Origin: Glutamicibacter mishrai
Lineage (GTDB): Bacteria > Actinomycetota > Actinomycetes > Actinomycetales > Micrococcaceae
Reading direction: 5' to 3'
Length of the DNA stretch: 64,000 nucleotides
Assembly: GCF_012221945.1 (NCBI RefSeq)
Contig: NZ_CP032549.1
Span: 1,426,001-1,490,000, forward strand
The notes beneath the pieces were generated by a model, which did not search any database, was not told the DNA's origin, and saw nothing but the letters and a program-made list of their open reading frames with translations. The position numbers and the translations under genes were made by a program. Within the stretch, counting starts at the first letter, position 1; each line of letters opens with the position of its first letter. Positions 34,316 through 43,461 of the stretch are shown here, piece after piece.

Positions 34316-35766
34316 GGCTCTTCACAATTCAGAGTGTAAACCGGGCCTGAAACCACCGGCCTCCAACAATGACCGTGCGATATAGTGCACCAAATTCCTG
34401 AACCCCAACGCGATACCCCGCAAATGCTCCAAACGACCATTCAACGCTTCGGTAGGTCCGTTGGAACTGCCAATATGATCAAAATACGCGAGAATATCCG
34501 TCTTCCTCCTACTCAGGGTACCGCCGAGCTTTTTCAACTCCGGCAACCCCTTCGGAACCTTCCTACCGATCTCGCTGATCAGTTGCTCCAACGCCCACCG
34601 CCCAACCTCAGGCTTGGGCTGCCGATAAGCATCCACCATCCTCTGATACACACTCCACACCAGCTGCACCGGTTCATGCTCCGGGACCTTGAACAGGCCT
34701 TCAAGCTAGGTTCTCTGCTTCTCCGTAGCCAAACTCAGCCCCGTGGTCAGAGTGCGCCGGCACTGATACAAAAGGTCTTCCTTGCGCCCACGCCGCCCGT
34801 ACTGCTCACGCTGAACTCGTTGCCGCGTCGTATCCAACGCTTCGGAACCGAGCTTGACCACATGAAAAGGATCCAACACTTCCACCGCGTGGGGCAGTTC
34901 CTCGACGGCAGCGGTTTTGAAGCCGGTGAAACCATCCATCGCGACCACTTCAATGCTTTGCTTCCACCAATCATCTTGTTCGCCCAACCAGGTTTTGAAT
35001 ACAGCTTTAGATCTTCTAAGGGATCATGTCCAGCAGCCGTGCGGTACCGGTGCCATCACGCTCGGCAGTGAGATCCACAATGACCGTCACGTATTTGTCG
35101 CCGGTGCGAGTATGCCGCCAGACATGCTCATCCACACCAAGGACTTTGACCCCGTCAAAGCGGGTGGGGTCATCAATGAGCAGGCGTTGACCTTCGGCCA
35201 ATACCGCCTCATTAGCGGTATTCCAATTGACTCCTAGACCTTCGGCGATCCGCGACACCGACAGGTGCTGGCAGACCAAACCGACCAACGCCCAGTGCAG
35301 CCCGGTTCTGCTGATTTTCTGCCGTGGCGCCACTGCGCTGCTGAGGTCTTCAAGCCACACTCGTCGGCAATAGGCACATCGGTAGCGGCGATGCTTGATG
35401 ACCAGGACGGTGGGCCGCCAGCCGAAGGGTTGGTGGGCGATCCTGCGGATCACGGTATCGCGGGGAACACCCGGTGCACCGCAGGTGCGGCACCACGGGT
35501 CAGGGTTGGTGACGTGACAGACGATTTCGGCTTTCGTTTTACTCAAATGCTGACCGGCCGCGGTCAAGCCCAGCTCGTTCAGGCCGGTGAATGTCGTGAG
35601 GTCGGGTGCGGTGAAGGTAGAATTGAGCAACGCCGAGGTCTTTCGAAAATGGGTAGTGTGGTAACTTCCATTTTTCTGGGAGACCTCGACTTTTTAGTGC
35701 ATTAACGGCATGCCCGGGATCCGGGGTGTTGGGTTTAGGTCGTTACACTCTTATTTCTGAAGAGCC
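34316..35766 (-). mobile_element. ISL3-family insertion sequence (decayed)
   Basis: A 1451-bp element. The terminal inverted repeats at 34316-34339 and 35743-35766 match at 21 of 24 positions and begin GGCTCTTCA and end AGAGTGTAA. The 8-bp flanks (GCATTGCC and ACTTTGAC) are not duplicates, so the original target duplication has been lost or the flanks were rearranged. The single transposase gene is broken. Confidence 0.85.
34322..35630 (-). pseudogene. ISL3-family transposase, frameshifted and interrupted
   Basis: The N-terminal piece (35630-35016) has the zinc-finger region CRTCGAPG...CAYCRR, the helix-turn-helix SVSRIAEGLGVNWNTANEAV and the catalytic DDE-start VLGVDEHVWRH. An extra T near 35016 shifts the frame at DMIP. 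The second piece resumes with SKAVFKTWLGEQDDWW and contains VVAMDGFTGFKTA, DPFHVVKLGSEALD and GRRGRKEDLLYQ. A TAG at 34706 then interrupts QRT-LEGLFKV, and the final piece ends with NGRLEHLRGIALGFRN, carrying the last acidic residues. Two lesions make it inactive, although nearly full length remains. Confidence 0.88.
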
Positions 35767-36026
35767 ACTTTGACCAACTCCGAAAAGCGGATAGTTCTTG
35801 GAGAACGCCGCATTTTTTCGATCATGCCGTCTATTGATGGCATGATCCGATGATCCCACTATTGATACCACACGGGCAAGGTTGAGTTCGTTTTCCCTCG
35901 TTCATTCTTTGAAAATAGACGCGTACCCATGAACATTCCGGAGGCAGGACTCGAAATGTTAATAAGCTCTAGAGCCCTATGCCTGAGCTGGTGCGCCTCC
36001 ATAGGAAATACAGAGCGCTCTTACCT

Positions 36027-37916
36027 TTAGCGGAAGAGATCCAAGTAAGCCAATGAGTATCCAACGCGATATTCGGACGCTGGATTGTTGGCCACCATCT
36101 GTCGATCGCTGATCGCCATTTCGACCTGGTCGGTCACGATTCCATCCACCGGCATGCTCAGCAATTCACGGATGGTGGACTCGTCATTAACAGTCCAGAC
36201 ATAGACGTCTTGGCCTTGTTCGTGAGCCTGCTCCAATAGCTCGGGGCGGAAAGATGCCTGTTCCAACGTGTAGAAATCGCAGTTCACTCGTGGCAGCTTG
36301 CCCACGCTCATTGCGACAGTCAGGCCAACGCGGAGCTCGGGACGCTCGCGCTTGATTTCATTTACTGCCGTCGGACTCAACGAATGGTAAATGTTCTTGG
36401 TCGTTGTCCCCGTGGCATCAATGTCTTCAAGGAATCGATCCAGATACCCCTTGGATTCGTGGCCGGTGACCTTGAGCTCGACCAGAACGGGGATCCCCAG
36501 TTCGTCAGCATGTTCCAGATACTCCTGCATGGTGGGAATCCGATCGGTGAACCCGCCTTCGCGCACTGTCACATGTCGCACTTGTTCCAAGGTCATCTCA
36601 TAGATGTTCTTGTTGACCCCGGACACCATGAGCAAGTTGGTGTCATGGCTGGCAACGAAGTGGCCATCCTTGGTTTCCTGGAAATCTGCCTCAACATAAT
36701 CCGCGTGATGCTCCGCGGCAGCGTCTAGTGCGCCGAGGGTATTTTCAACGCCACCGGCCGAGTAACCGCGGTGCGCGAGAATCTGGGTGTCTTCCGCGCC
36801 GGAAACGGTTTGCCCCGAAGCCGGCAGTGCATAGAAGCTCACTGCCACGGCGAGCCCGAAGGCCACTGTTCCTGCCGAAGCGCGAGCGGCACGCGCCTGA
36901 ACCGTTCGATGCTCCTTGGTCCGGACTTCAAATACCGAAGTAAGACCAAGGCGGTCTCGGGTCAGGGCGACCAGTATCTGGAGTGCAACAACCGTTGCAG
37001 CACCGATGATCATGAAGCCCAGTGTGTGGCCCAACCCAATGCACAGACTGGCAATTACCCCCGAGCTTTGTTCCGTCATCAGGCTGGTGGCAAGGTCCGA
37101 AATCCACACCAGGACTCCAACCAGCGCTGAGGCGGACAGCGCTGCGACGCCCAGCGGCAGCCCCACCAGTACCAGGTATCTGAAGAAGTTCTTATGCGTA
37201 GCACGCAAGCTACCGCCCAGCGCTGACAAAGGCTTCTTCTCGCCGACAACCAACATTGGCAATGTCAGGATCAGTCGAAGATTCACCCAAAGGATGGAGC
37301 CGATCATCAATACGTAGATGGCGGTACTGAGCGGAACCTTCAGATACTCACGGGTGACAAAAGGAGGAATTCCCACACCCTGGATCAGCACCGAAGAGAG
37401 TCCCAGCCCGCCTAGCGGCAGGGCGAGGAAGAAATAGACCATCAGCAACGGTGACGGATAGCTGAGCAACCTGCCCAGGCAAGTCAGGGTGTCGGCAAAC
37501 ATCTCACCAAGGTTTGGCGGTCGGCCCGACTGCTGCCGATTGACCATCACAATCAGTGCGACAAACTGGAGGCTCACGGCAGCCAAGGCCAGAACGGCGA
37601 TGGCCAGAAGCAACAGCACAGAAATGGGCTGGCTCAAAAGCACGGTGTACGTCCGGTCGGTGACGTTTTCAAGGTGGCTGGTTTCAAGAGCCAGGCCGAA
37701 AAGGTACCGAATGGCGGGCAATACGCCTAAGCCGTTCACCAGCTGGATGACGCTGATGACGAGAAGATACCGGAATACGCGTGCGTGGCTAAGACGCCAG
37801 ATACGGCGAAGGAACTCTGGTATTTCGGTGAACTTCGGGGCGCCTTGGCTGGAATCAGCATGGATTTGAGCAGAATGATCTTGGCCGGTTGAACCAACAC
37901 CCATTCCACTGCCCAC
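36027..37916 (-). CDS. Membrane-anchored glycerophosphodiester phosphodiesterase
   Basis: A 629-residue protein with two parts. Residues about 45-345 form the multi-pass GPDPase membrane domain, with about eight hydrophobic segments. Residues about 380-620 are the catalytic TIM barrel: ILAHRGYSAGGVENTLGAL holds the first catalytic His, YVEADFQETKDGHFVASHD the metal-binding Glu/Asp and second His, and VLVELKV a further acidic ligand. VYVWTVND follows near the end. It cleaves glycerophosphodiesters to glycerol-3-phosphate and an alcohol, probably at the outer face. The start is GTG 37916 or ATG 37904; neither has a convincing ribosome-binding site. No operon partner. Confidence 0.88.
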   Translation of the reverse strand: MGSGMGVGSTGQDHSAQIHADSSQGAPKFTEIPEFLRRIWRLSHARVFRYLLVISVIQLVNGLGVLPAIRYLFGLALETSHLENVTDRTYTVLLSQPISVLLLLAIAVLALAAVSLQFVALIVMVNRQQSGRPPNLGEMFADTLTCLGRLLSYPSPLLMVYFFLALPLGGLGLSSVLIQGVGIPPFVTREYLKVPLSTAIYVLMIGSILWVNLRLILTLPMLVVGEKKPLSALGGSLRATHKNFFRYLVLVGLPLGVAALSASALVGVLVWISDLATSLMTEQSSGVIASLCIGLGHTLGFMIIGAATVVALQILVALTRDRLGLTSVFEVRTKEHRTVQARAARASAGTVAFGLAVAVSFYALPASGQTVSGAEDTQILAHRGYSAGGVENTLGALDAAAEHHADYVEADFQETKDGHFVASHDTNLLMVSGVNKNIYEMTLEQVRHVTVREGGFTDRIPTMQEYLEHADELGIPVLVELKVTGHESKGYLDRFLEDIDATGTTTKNIYHSLSPTAVNEIKRERPELRVGLTVAMSVGKLPRVNCDFYTLEQASFRPELLEQAHEQGQDVYVWTVNDESTIRELLSMPVDGIVTDQVEMAISDRQMVANNPASEYRVGYSLAYLDLFR

Positions 37917-38094
37917 CGCTGTAAATCCCGTTCCTGTTGCGTGTATTGCTAAAGAAGACTAGCTACCATTCTATCGCTGCAGCTCTTTATCGGCTGTGGA
38001 GGAGGTCTCAGAATGCTCGGCAAAATATCGGCGTTTGCTGAACGCCGACTACTGGCCGCTGGTTTGGCTGCGGCCGCAGCCAGGAAAGATTGCC

Positions 38095-38568
38095 CTACTT
38101 CTTGAACGCCGGGGTGGTGACATCGCACTGGACGCGTTCACCCGGAGCACCGGTTTCGGAGGCAATCTCCTTCACACCATCCAACAGAACGCGGCAGGTC
38201 GCGGTGCCATCCTTATCAGGTGTCGCGGCAACTGAGGCATCCTTCTCAGCGGTGACCATGCTCTCTACAGACCAGACCTTGTTTTTGTTCTTGCCTGTGG
38301 CTTCCGTTGTATTTACGGATTCTTCAGTCACCGGGGTCGAATCCTCGCCGCGTTTTTCGGCTTCGAGGTAAGACACATCGTGCAGGCTGTCATCGGTGGT
38401 TCCGGTTACAGAGACCTCATAGGTCACAGCCCATGCGTCAGAAACAGCTTTATCGTAGGACTCCACTGCACCGCAGCCGGCAACGCCTACTCCCAGTGCC
38501 AGCATTGCGGTGCTCGCAGAGATTCGGGCAATGTTTCGCGAGGGGTCCGAGGACGAGAAGCGGCTCAT
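38095..38568 (-). CDS. Putative lipoprotein of unknown function
   Basis: A 157-residue exported protein. The signal sequence ends in GVGVAGCGAVE, a lipobox (V-A-G-C), so the mature protein should be lipid-anchored at the outer face of the membrane. The rest is hydrophilic, with YEVSVTGTTDDSLHDVSYLE and a Cys pair (TATCRVLLDG and VQCDVTTP) that could form a disulfide. ATG 38568 follows AAGGA. I know no family for it. The small size and immunoglobulin-like strand pattern suggest a binding or structural role. Confidence 0.75.
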   Translation of the reverse strand: MSRFSSSDPSRNIARISASTAMLALGVGVAGCGAVESYDKAVSDAWAVTYEVSVTGTTDDSLHDVSYLEAEKRGEDSTPVTEESVNTTEATGKNKNKVWSVESMVTAEKDASVAATPDKDGTATCRVLLDGVKEIASETGAPGERVQCDVTTPAFKK

Positions 38569-38713
38569 TAAAATCCTTCAAGAAAAGTCATGCGGTTTAA
38601 TCCACTATCCAGACTAGGGCCTCGCTCAGGGCTGTGTCCTGCCGACCAAGGACGACTTCCTGCCAACTCGCCTCCGACCCTGGGTGGAATTCTTGATGGA
38701 TCAGTGCGCGGAA

Positions 38714-38958
38714 TCAGGACTCGTTGTATCCATTGGTCAAGATGTCTCGCATCGATTCCACCGGGACATCAGCCACTCCGCAATTGCTTCTGAGCCAAGC
38801 AGTGGATGCGACGACGTTGAACAAGTCATTGCCTGTCACCGAAGCCCGAGCATGGCCGTTCTTTTGCGCGGCGGCCAGCAAGTCGTTGGTCGTTTCTATG
38901 TTGGTTGTGCAGGGAACCGAGAGCGGGCTGTCCTTGTATCCCTCTTGAGCGGCGGCTA
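38714..38958 (-). pseudogene. TetR-family regulator, C-terminal remnant
   Basis: The minus strand reads EGYKDSPLSVPCTTNIETTN, then DLLAAAQKNGHARASVTGND, LFNVVASTAWLRSN and SMRDILTNGY before a stop at 38714-38716. This matches the ligand-binding half of TetR/AcrR regulators of the SPL-x-x-x-C, VTGDDLF, AAW type. The helix-turn-helix N-terminus is missing: at about 38958-38970 the sequence changes to the truncated MFS gene on the plus strand. No start codon with a ribosome-binding site exists. It would have been the repressor of the adjacent permease. Confidence 0.7.
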
Positions 38959-38964
38959 CCAGCG

Positions 38965-40010
38965 GTCCGGGCGCGTGGCCGGCGCATGGGCAGCATCACC
39001 GTGGTGATCGCGGTAGCTCCCGCTATTGGCCCCACCATCGCAGGCCTCATCCTGAGCCAGTTCTCTTGGCGTTTCCTGTTCTTCGTGATGTTGCTGCTGG
39101 CGTTGGCAGCCTTGATCCTCGGCGCGCTGTGGATGAAGAACGTGACCGAACCGGTTGCCACTCCGGTGGACGTATTCTCTGTTGTTCTCTCCGCCCTGGC
39201 GTTCGGCGGAATCGTCTTTGGGCTGAGCCATATCGGTGAATCCGGCGGCTCGGTGGGCGCGGGTGTCATCATTCCGCTGGCAGTCGGCGTGCTCGCTCTG
39301 GCAGTGTTCATCCTTCGTCAGGTCAGGCTGCAGCGCAAGGATCTGGCATTGCTGGATCTGCGAACATTCAAGACCCCGGTCTTCACGCTGTCCGTTATCG
39401 CCCTGGGCATTAGCGCCATGGTGCTCTTTGGATCATTGATCCTCTTGCCTACCTGCATGCAGAGCGTTCTGGGAATGAGCGTGCTGCAAAGCGGGCTGTT
39501 GTTGCTTCCCGGCGGCCTGGCCATGGGCCTGTCCTCGCCAATTATCGGACGTATCTACGACCGGTTCGGCCCCAAGCCTCTGGCAATTCCAGGCACCATC
39601 CTGATCACCCTTGCCATTGCCGCACTGTCGCTCTTGACGGTCCAGTGGCCATGGTGGGTTCTGCTGCTCATTCACGTCACCTTGAATATCGGTTTGGCGA
39701 TGACCTACACCCCACTGTTCTCCACCGCCATGTCTGAGCTGCCCACCAGCATGGCTCGGCTGCAATGGGCACGCTTCAGCAGGTTGCCGGCGCCATTGGC
39801 ACCGCGGTCTTCGTCTCCACGCTGAGCGCATTGAGCGCGACCGAGATGGCAGCCGGAACTCCTGCACCGCAGGCGATGGTTGCTGGCATGCATACCGCGT
39901 TCATCATTGCCGCTGTCATTTCTGTTGCGGGCATCGTGATCGCTTCATTCGTACGGCGTCCGGCCGAAAGCGCCGAGGGCAATCGCAGCGAAGTTCCGGC
40001 GCACTTGTAG
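38965..40010 (+). pseudogene. DHA2-type multidrug MFS permease, truncated and frameshifted
   Basis: The remnant starts in the middle of a 14-helix drug permease, at GRRMGSITVVIAVAPAIGPT (motif C region of TM5); TM1-4 are missing. It continues through WRFLFFVMLLLALAAL, LLDLRTFKTPVFTLSV and LPTCMQSVLGMSVLQSGLLL. At 39750 one base is missing from AGC-CAT, so the frame shifts inside the expected PTSHGSAAMGTLQQV. The new frame from 39765 finishes the protein (GTLQQVAGAIGTAVFVSTL, IASFVRRP). With the head gone and the frameshift, it is not functional. The head was lost together with that of the divergent TetR gene. Confidence 0.85.
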
Positions 40011-40092
40011 GAGCTGCGACGTGATTCGCGATAGTCACCAGATGTGAATCGACGGGTAAATCGCCTGAAATCACGTGCATCTGACCACTGAA

Positions 40093-40134
40093 AAACGCTA
40101 ATGGCGGGCCTTATATGGCCCGCCGTTAGCGTTT
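40093..40134. terminator. Bidirectional hairpin terminator
   Basis: AAACGCTAA-GGCGGGCC and GGCCCGCC-TTAGCGTTT form a stem of 17 bp with one mismatch and a 6-nt loop, followed by GGTTTT. It lies between the end of the MFS remnant and the end of the toxin gene, which converge. Confidence 0.8.
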
Positions 40135-40207
40135 GGTTTTCACCGACTACTTAACATCTTCATTATTGGACCTCAACTGGCAAGACCCACACGAAAGGGA
40201 CCGGGAG

Positions 40208-40519
40208 TCACTTTTCTTCCCGAAGCAGAACTTCGTGGTCACGTCCACCGTAAAATATGCCATGAATTTCAATACGGCTAGGCAACACGGCAAATGCGAC
40301 GATCACCCTGCGGCGAAAACCAAGTGTTCGAAGTCCGGGACGAATATCGTCACGTGAAACCCCGCGCAGAGGATACTGCGGCAAGTCTTCACAGAAATCC
40401 ATGATTTCCGAAACGAAAGCCTCTGCTCTCATCGCATAACCCGACTTTTCTGTGATCCAGGAATACAGGTCAGCCAGATGCTGTGCGGCGCTAGGAGAAT
40501 AAACAACCTCGTAGGTCAC
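40208..40519 (-). CDS. parE: RelE/ParE-family toxin
   Basis: A 103-residue toxin of the RelE/ParE superfamily. VVYSPSAAQHLADLYSWI is the classic N-terminal helix, and GLRTLGFRRRVIVAFAVLPS with IHGIFYGGRDHE supplies the basic core strands. ParE toxins poison gyrase, RelE toxins cut mRNA; the ParD-like antitoxin upstream favours ParE. GTG 40519 overlaps the antitoxin stop (GTGA), so the pair is translated together, antitoxin first. The symbol is given by analogy. Confidence 0.85.
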   Translation of the reverse strand: MTYEVVYSPSAAQHLADLYSWITEKSGYAMRAEAFVSEIMDFCEDLPQYPLRGVSRDDIRPGLRTLGFRRRVIVAFAVLPSRIEIHGIFYGGRDHEVLLREEK

Positions 40520-40800
40520 GATTCATTCGCTGCCAGTCGTTCACGGTGAACTTGCGCTAAATGAGCTCGCACATCCACCGCACTAATTCCTTGAGAAGGG
40601 TCATTTCGAAGCTCGTCGTACGAAGCTGCAACTTCCTCCCGCAGCCAAGCTTCAACTGCGTTGTCTCTTGCAAACAACGCTCGAAGTCCATCGCGGATGA
40701 CTTCACTTTCACTCGCGTAAGCCCCGGAAGCGACCCGGCTCTTAAGCTCTTTCGCCATTTCTTCAGGCAACGTAATGCTCAGCTGTTTAGTTGTGCGCAT
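40516..40800 (-). CDS. parD: ParD-like ribbon-helix-helix antitoxin
   Basis: A 94-residue antitoxin. The N-terminal ribbon-helix-helix reads KQLSITLPEEMAKELKSRVA, then GAYASESEVIRDGLRAL, the ParD/CopG signature. The C-terminal part, rich in Glu and Arg, would wrap the toxin. ATG 40800 follows GGAGG; the frame stays open to 40968 through the operator but without a ribosome-binding site. It should bind the palindrome just upstream and repress the operon together with the toxin. Confidence 0.88.
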   Translation of the reverse strand: MRTTKQLSITLPEEMAKELKSRVASGAYASESEVIRDGLRALFARDNAVEAWLREEVAASYDELRNDPSQGISAVDVRAHLAQVHRERLAANES

Positions 40801-40815
40801 AATGCTTCTACCTCC

Positions 40816-40834
40816 AGTAGGATTCAATCCTACT
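40816..40834. promoter_or_regulatory. ParD operator palindrome
   Basis: AGTAGGATTCAATCCTACT is a perfect 9-1-9 palindrome that lies directly upstream of the antitoxin ribosome-binding site. It is the expected site of autoregulation by the antitoxin. Confidence 0.7.
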
Positions 40835-41050
40835 CTTGCGAATCGCTGGCCAATAGATGCGGGTAGCAAAATGTGCAAAGTGAGCAACGCTGTCTGGTTG
40901 AGTACATCTTCCAAGGCAACAAACGATTCTCGCTTGGGCCTCTGATTGATCCAGCGAGTCAAATTCAATCAGCCCGTGTCGCACGCTGACCTGGAGGAAT
41001 AGTTGGAAGTCAGGCCACTTTTGAACTGGCCCGCCTCCCAGCTCATGGAT

Positions 41051-42127
41051 CTATTCGTCGGCTTCTTCGCCAAGCAACGTCGATTGCTCTGGCAAAGTGT
41101 CCCAGAAGGACGTATCTGCGGTTTCCACCGAACCATCAGCCACGGCCTTGATGGTGGATTCCAACGTCAGAATGGTCTGCTGGCGCAGATACCCATTGGA
41201 CTTCTGTCCTAGGACGTAGTCTTCGTTGTAGTGGTCGCTCATTCCGCGCATTTCAAAGAGCAGGGTCGAGATGCCGTATTCGGCGGCGATGCCATTGCGG
41301 GCAATGGTGTTTGCGGTGCCCCCGACGTACTTGCCCAGGCGGCCCCAGCCGGTGGAGTCCACGTTCTGATAGACGATGGAGCCCAGTCGCTTGGACCCTT
41401 CACGCACTTCTTCCGACACGTCGGTAGTCGTTGGGTAGAGAATCGATCCCGAGACCAGCTCGCCATTGATGGCCGAACGGGTTCCCTGATGGTGCAAATC
41501 AATCATGTAATCGATATTGAAGGCAGAGAGCACATTGTTGTGCAGGGCTTGGATTTCGGGCTGGGTCTTGGCAACGTGATCACGGTTGATGTCCACGTTG
41601 TTGGCGTTGTAACGGGTGAGATGGCGATCCCCGGAGGCGATGTAGTCATCAAGGGAGAAGTTCACATCTCCCATGGCGCCATCCGGGTTGAGCATTGGCA
41701 CCACCAGGATGTTGATGTCCTTGAGTACGTCCTTCATCCGGCCGCTTCCGAGGTGCTTGATCACTTCGAGGGTTCCCTCGGTGGTCAGCTGTTCGTTGCC
41801 ATGCTGCTGGGTCAGGAACAGGATGGTCGGGTTGCTCGGGTCCGAGATGTACTTGGCCAGATACAGGTCGCGGCCCTTGACCGACTGGCCGATGACCTCG
41901 AGATCCAACGCCGACTGCTTGGCGTCCTGGGTCGTCAGTTCGGCGACCATCGAATCATAGGTGTGCAGGATCGAGGTGTTGGTCGTTCCGTTTTCATTGT
42001 TGTTCGGTCCCCCTCCGACGGCTTGCGCCGGGGCCATCCCGAGGCCGAGCATCAATGCTGAACCGGCGATGATGCAGGCGCCCTTCTTCATCGTTTGGGT
42101 TAGGAACAGTGGCGAACTTGCTGGCAT
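41051..42127 (-). CDS. Secreted M14-family zinc carboxypeptidase
   Basis: A 358-residue exported peptidase. The signal peptide (MKKGACIIAGSALMLGLGM, cleaved at AQA) begins at residue 13. The mature enzyme has the zinc ligands HGNE in LFLTQQHGNEQ and the distal His in YMIDLHHQGT; the substrate-binding NVDINRDH and the catalytic Glu in LLFEMRGMS are present. It should remove C-terminal residues from peptides outside the cell; relatives include gamma-D-glutamyl-diaminopimelate peptidases, but that is not shown. ATG 42127 follows GAAGGAAG; the earlier frame to 42211 is an extension. It is transcribed alone. Confidence 0.88.
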   Translation of the reverse strand: MPASSPLFLTQTMKKGACIIAGSALMLGLGMAPAQAVGGGPNNNENGTTNTSILHTYDSMVAELTTQDAKQSALDLEVIGQSVKGRDLYLAKYISDPSNPTILFLTQQHGNEQLTTEGTLEVIKHLGSGRMKDVLKDINILVVPMLNPDGAMGDVNFSLDDYIASGDRHLTRYNANNVDINRDHVAKTQPEIQALHNNVLSAFNIDYMIDLHHQGTRSAINGELVSGSILYPTTTDVSEEVREGSKRLGSIVYQNVDSTGWGRLGKYVGGTANTIARNGIAAEYGISTLLFEMRGMSDHYNEDYVLGQKSNGYLRQQTILTLESTIKAVADGSVETADTSFWDTLPEQSTLLGEEADE

Positions 42128-42315
42128 GATTCTTCCTTCGTTCTTCCTCGACAGTGACGGGTGATGAAAGGATCGATATCCCCGGATCGAGGCGTTCGAT
42201 CCGGCACTCAATCAGGGATATCAACGCGTCAATGTGACGCCCATCGCACTTGGTGCTGACACTTATCCTTACCGAAGAAAATGCGCCTCGCAAGGGAAAA
42301 CAGGATATTACTAAA

Positions 42316-42363
42316 CGCCGAAAGCCAGTTGCGGCATGAAGAATCCGCAACTGGCTTTCGGCG
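42316..42363 (-). terminator. Terminator of purU
   Basis: A perfect 19-bp stem: CGCCGAAAGCCAGTTGCGG and its complement with a 10-nt loop. It lies 13 nt past the purU stop codon. Confidence 0.85.
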
Positions 42364-42375
42364 TATTCGACTGAG

Positions 42376-43248
42376 TTAGCGCAGCACCACGGTGCGCGAA
42401 CCGTCGAGGAAGACACGGTCTTCGCAGTGCCAGCGCACCGCGTCGGACAGGGCCTTGCATTCGGTGTCGCGGCCTGCGGCAACCAGGTGTTCCGGCTCGT
42501 AGCTGTGGTCGACTTCCTGGACGCGCTGGGTGATGATCGGGCCCTCATCCAGCTCGCTGTTCACGTAGTGCGCGGTGGCGCCCACGGTCTTCACGCCGCG
42601 TTCGAATGCCTGGTGGTACGGCTTGGCGCCCTTGAAGGACGGAAGGAAGGAGTGGTGGATGTTGATGGCTCGTCCGCTGAGCTTGCGGGTGAGGTCATCG
42701 GAGAGGATCTGCATGTAGCGGGCGAGCACCACCAGGTCCACGTCGAAGCGGTCCACCAGTTCCATCAGCTTGTCTTCGGCCTCGGGCTTGGTCGCTGCGG
42801 TGACTGGTACATGGAAGAACGGAATGCCGTTCCACTCGACCTGCTGGCGATGATCCGGGTGGTTGGAGACCACCGCAGCGATCTCCACCGGCAGTTCGCC
42901 GATGCGGGAGCGGAAGAGCAGGTCGTGCAGGCAATGGCCGAACTTGGAGACCATGATCAGCACGCGCTTCTTCTGGCCGGCTGGGCGCAGGCCCCACTTG
43001 GCCTCGTGCTCTTCACCCAGGCCCTTGAGGTTGGATTCGAGCTCGGCCATTTCCGCGGCGTTGTCATCGCTGGCCGAGATTTCGAATTCGATACGCAGGA
43101 AGTAGGTGCGTGAACGCTGGTCGTCGTGCTGCTTGAGTTCGCGGATGTCACCGTGGTGCTTGAGCAGCAAACCGGTGACTGCATGCACGATGCCTGGGCG
43201 TTCGGCACAGGTGTATGTCAGGACGTATTTGTTGTTCGGTTCGGTCAT
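42376..43248 (-). CDS. purU: Formyltetrahydrofolate deformylase
   Basis: A 290-residue enzyme that hydrolyses 10-formyl-THF to formate and free THF. The N-terminal ACT domain reads CAERPGIVHAVTGLLLKHHG. The formyltransferase-like catalytic domain has VLIMVSKFGHCLHDLLFR, the catalytic region INIHHSFLPSFKGAKPYHQA, and GATAHYVNSELDEGPII with its essential Asp. ATG 43248 follows AAGGAGCGG; the earlier frame to 43458 runs through the regulatory region. In this neighbourhood it balances the folate one-carbon pool when betaine methyl groups are oxidised. A shared palindromic motif lies about 200 bp upstream, near the divergent GntR gene. Confidence 0.93.
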   Translation of the reverse strand: MTEPNNKYVLTYTCAERPGIVHAVTGLLLKHHGDIRELKQHDDQRSRTYFLRIEFEISASDDNAAEMAELESNLKGLGEEHEAKWGLRPAGQKKRVLIMVSKFGHCLHDLLFRSRIGELPVEIAAVVSNHPDHRQQVEWNGIPFFHVPVTAATKPEAEDKLMELVDRFDVDLVVLARYMQILSDDLTRKLSGRAINIHHSFLPSFKGAKPYHQAFERGVKTVGATAHYVNSELDEGPIITQRVQEVDHSYEPEHLVAAGRDTECKALSDAVRWHCEDRVFLDGSRTVVLR

Positions 43249-43446
43249 CGTGCCGCTCCTTGCATTCGCCGAGTTAGCGCTAGCTTCGCCATGGCTCGTG
43301 GTGGTCATTGAGAACAAATATGGTGGCGTGGTGTGATCGTCGGGTCGCAAGCTGTCATCCAGTGAGTACTTGCTCCGCTGCTGCTTGCCACCCGAAGACC
43401 CTTGTGATCCCCTGCTTTCAGTGAGCCTGAAATCCCGATCAAGAGT

Positions 43447-43461
43447 CTGATATATCAATAG
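43447..43461. promoter_or_regulatory. TGATATATCA operator-like motif in the purU/gntR intergenic region
   Basis: CTGATATATCAATAG contains the perfect palindrome TGATATATCA. The same 15 bases occur, on the other strand, immediately before glyA (60483-60497), and a variant lies before fdhA (47673-47686). The divergently encoded GntR/FCD regulator is the natural candidate to bind it. The rest of the 415-bp gap shows no gene. Confidence 0.6.

Noticed and set aside
34308..35774. Target-site duplication of the ISL3 element
   Set aside because: The 8-bp flanks GCATTGCC and ACTTTGAC do not match.
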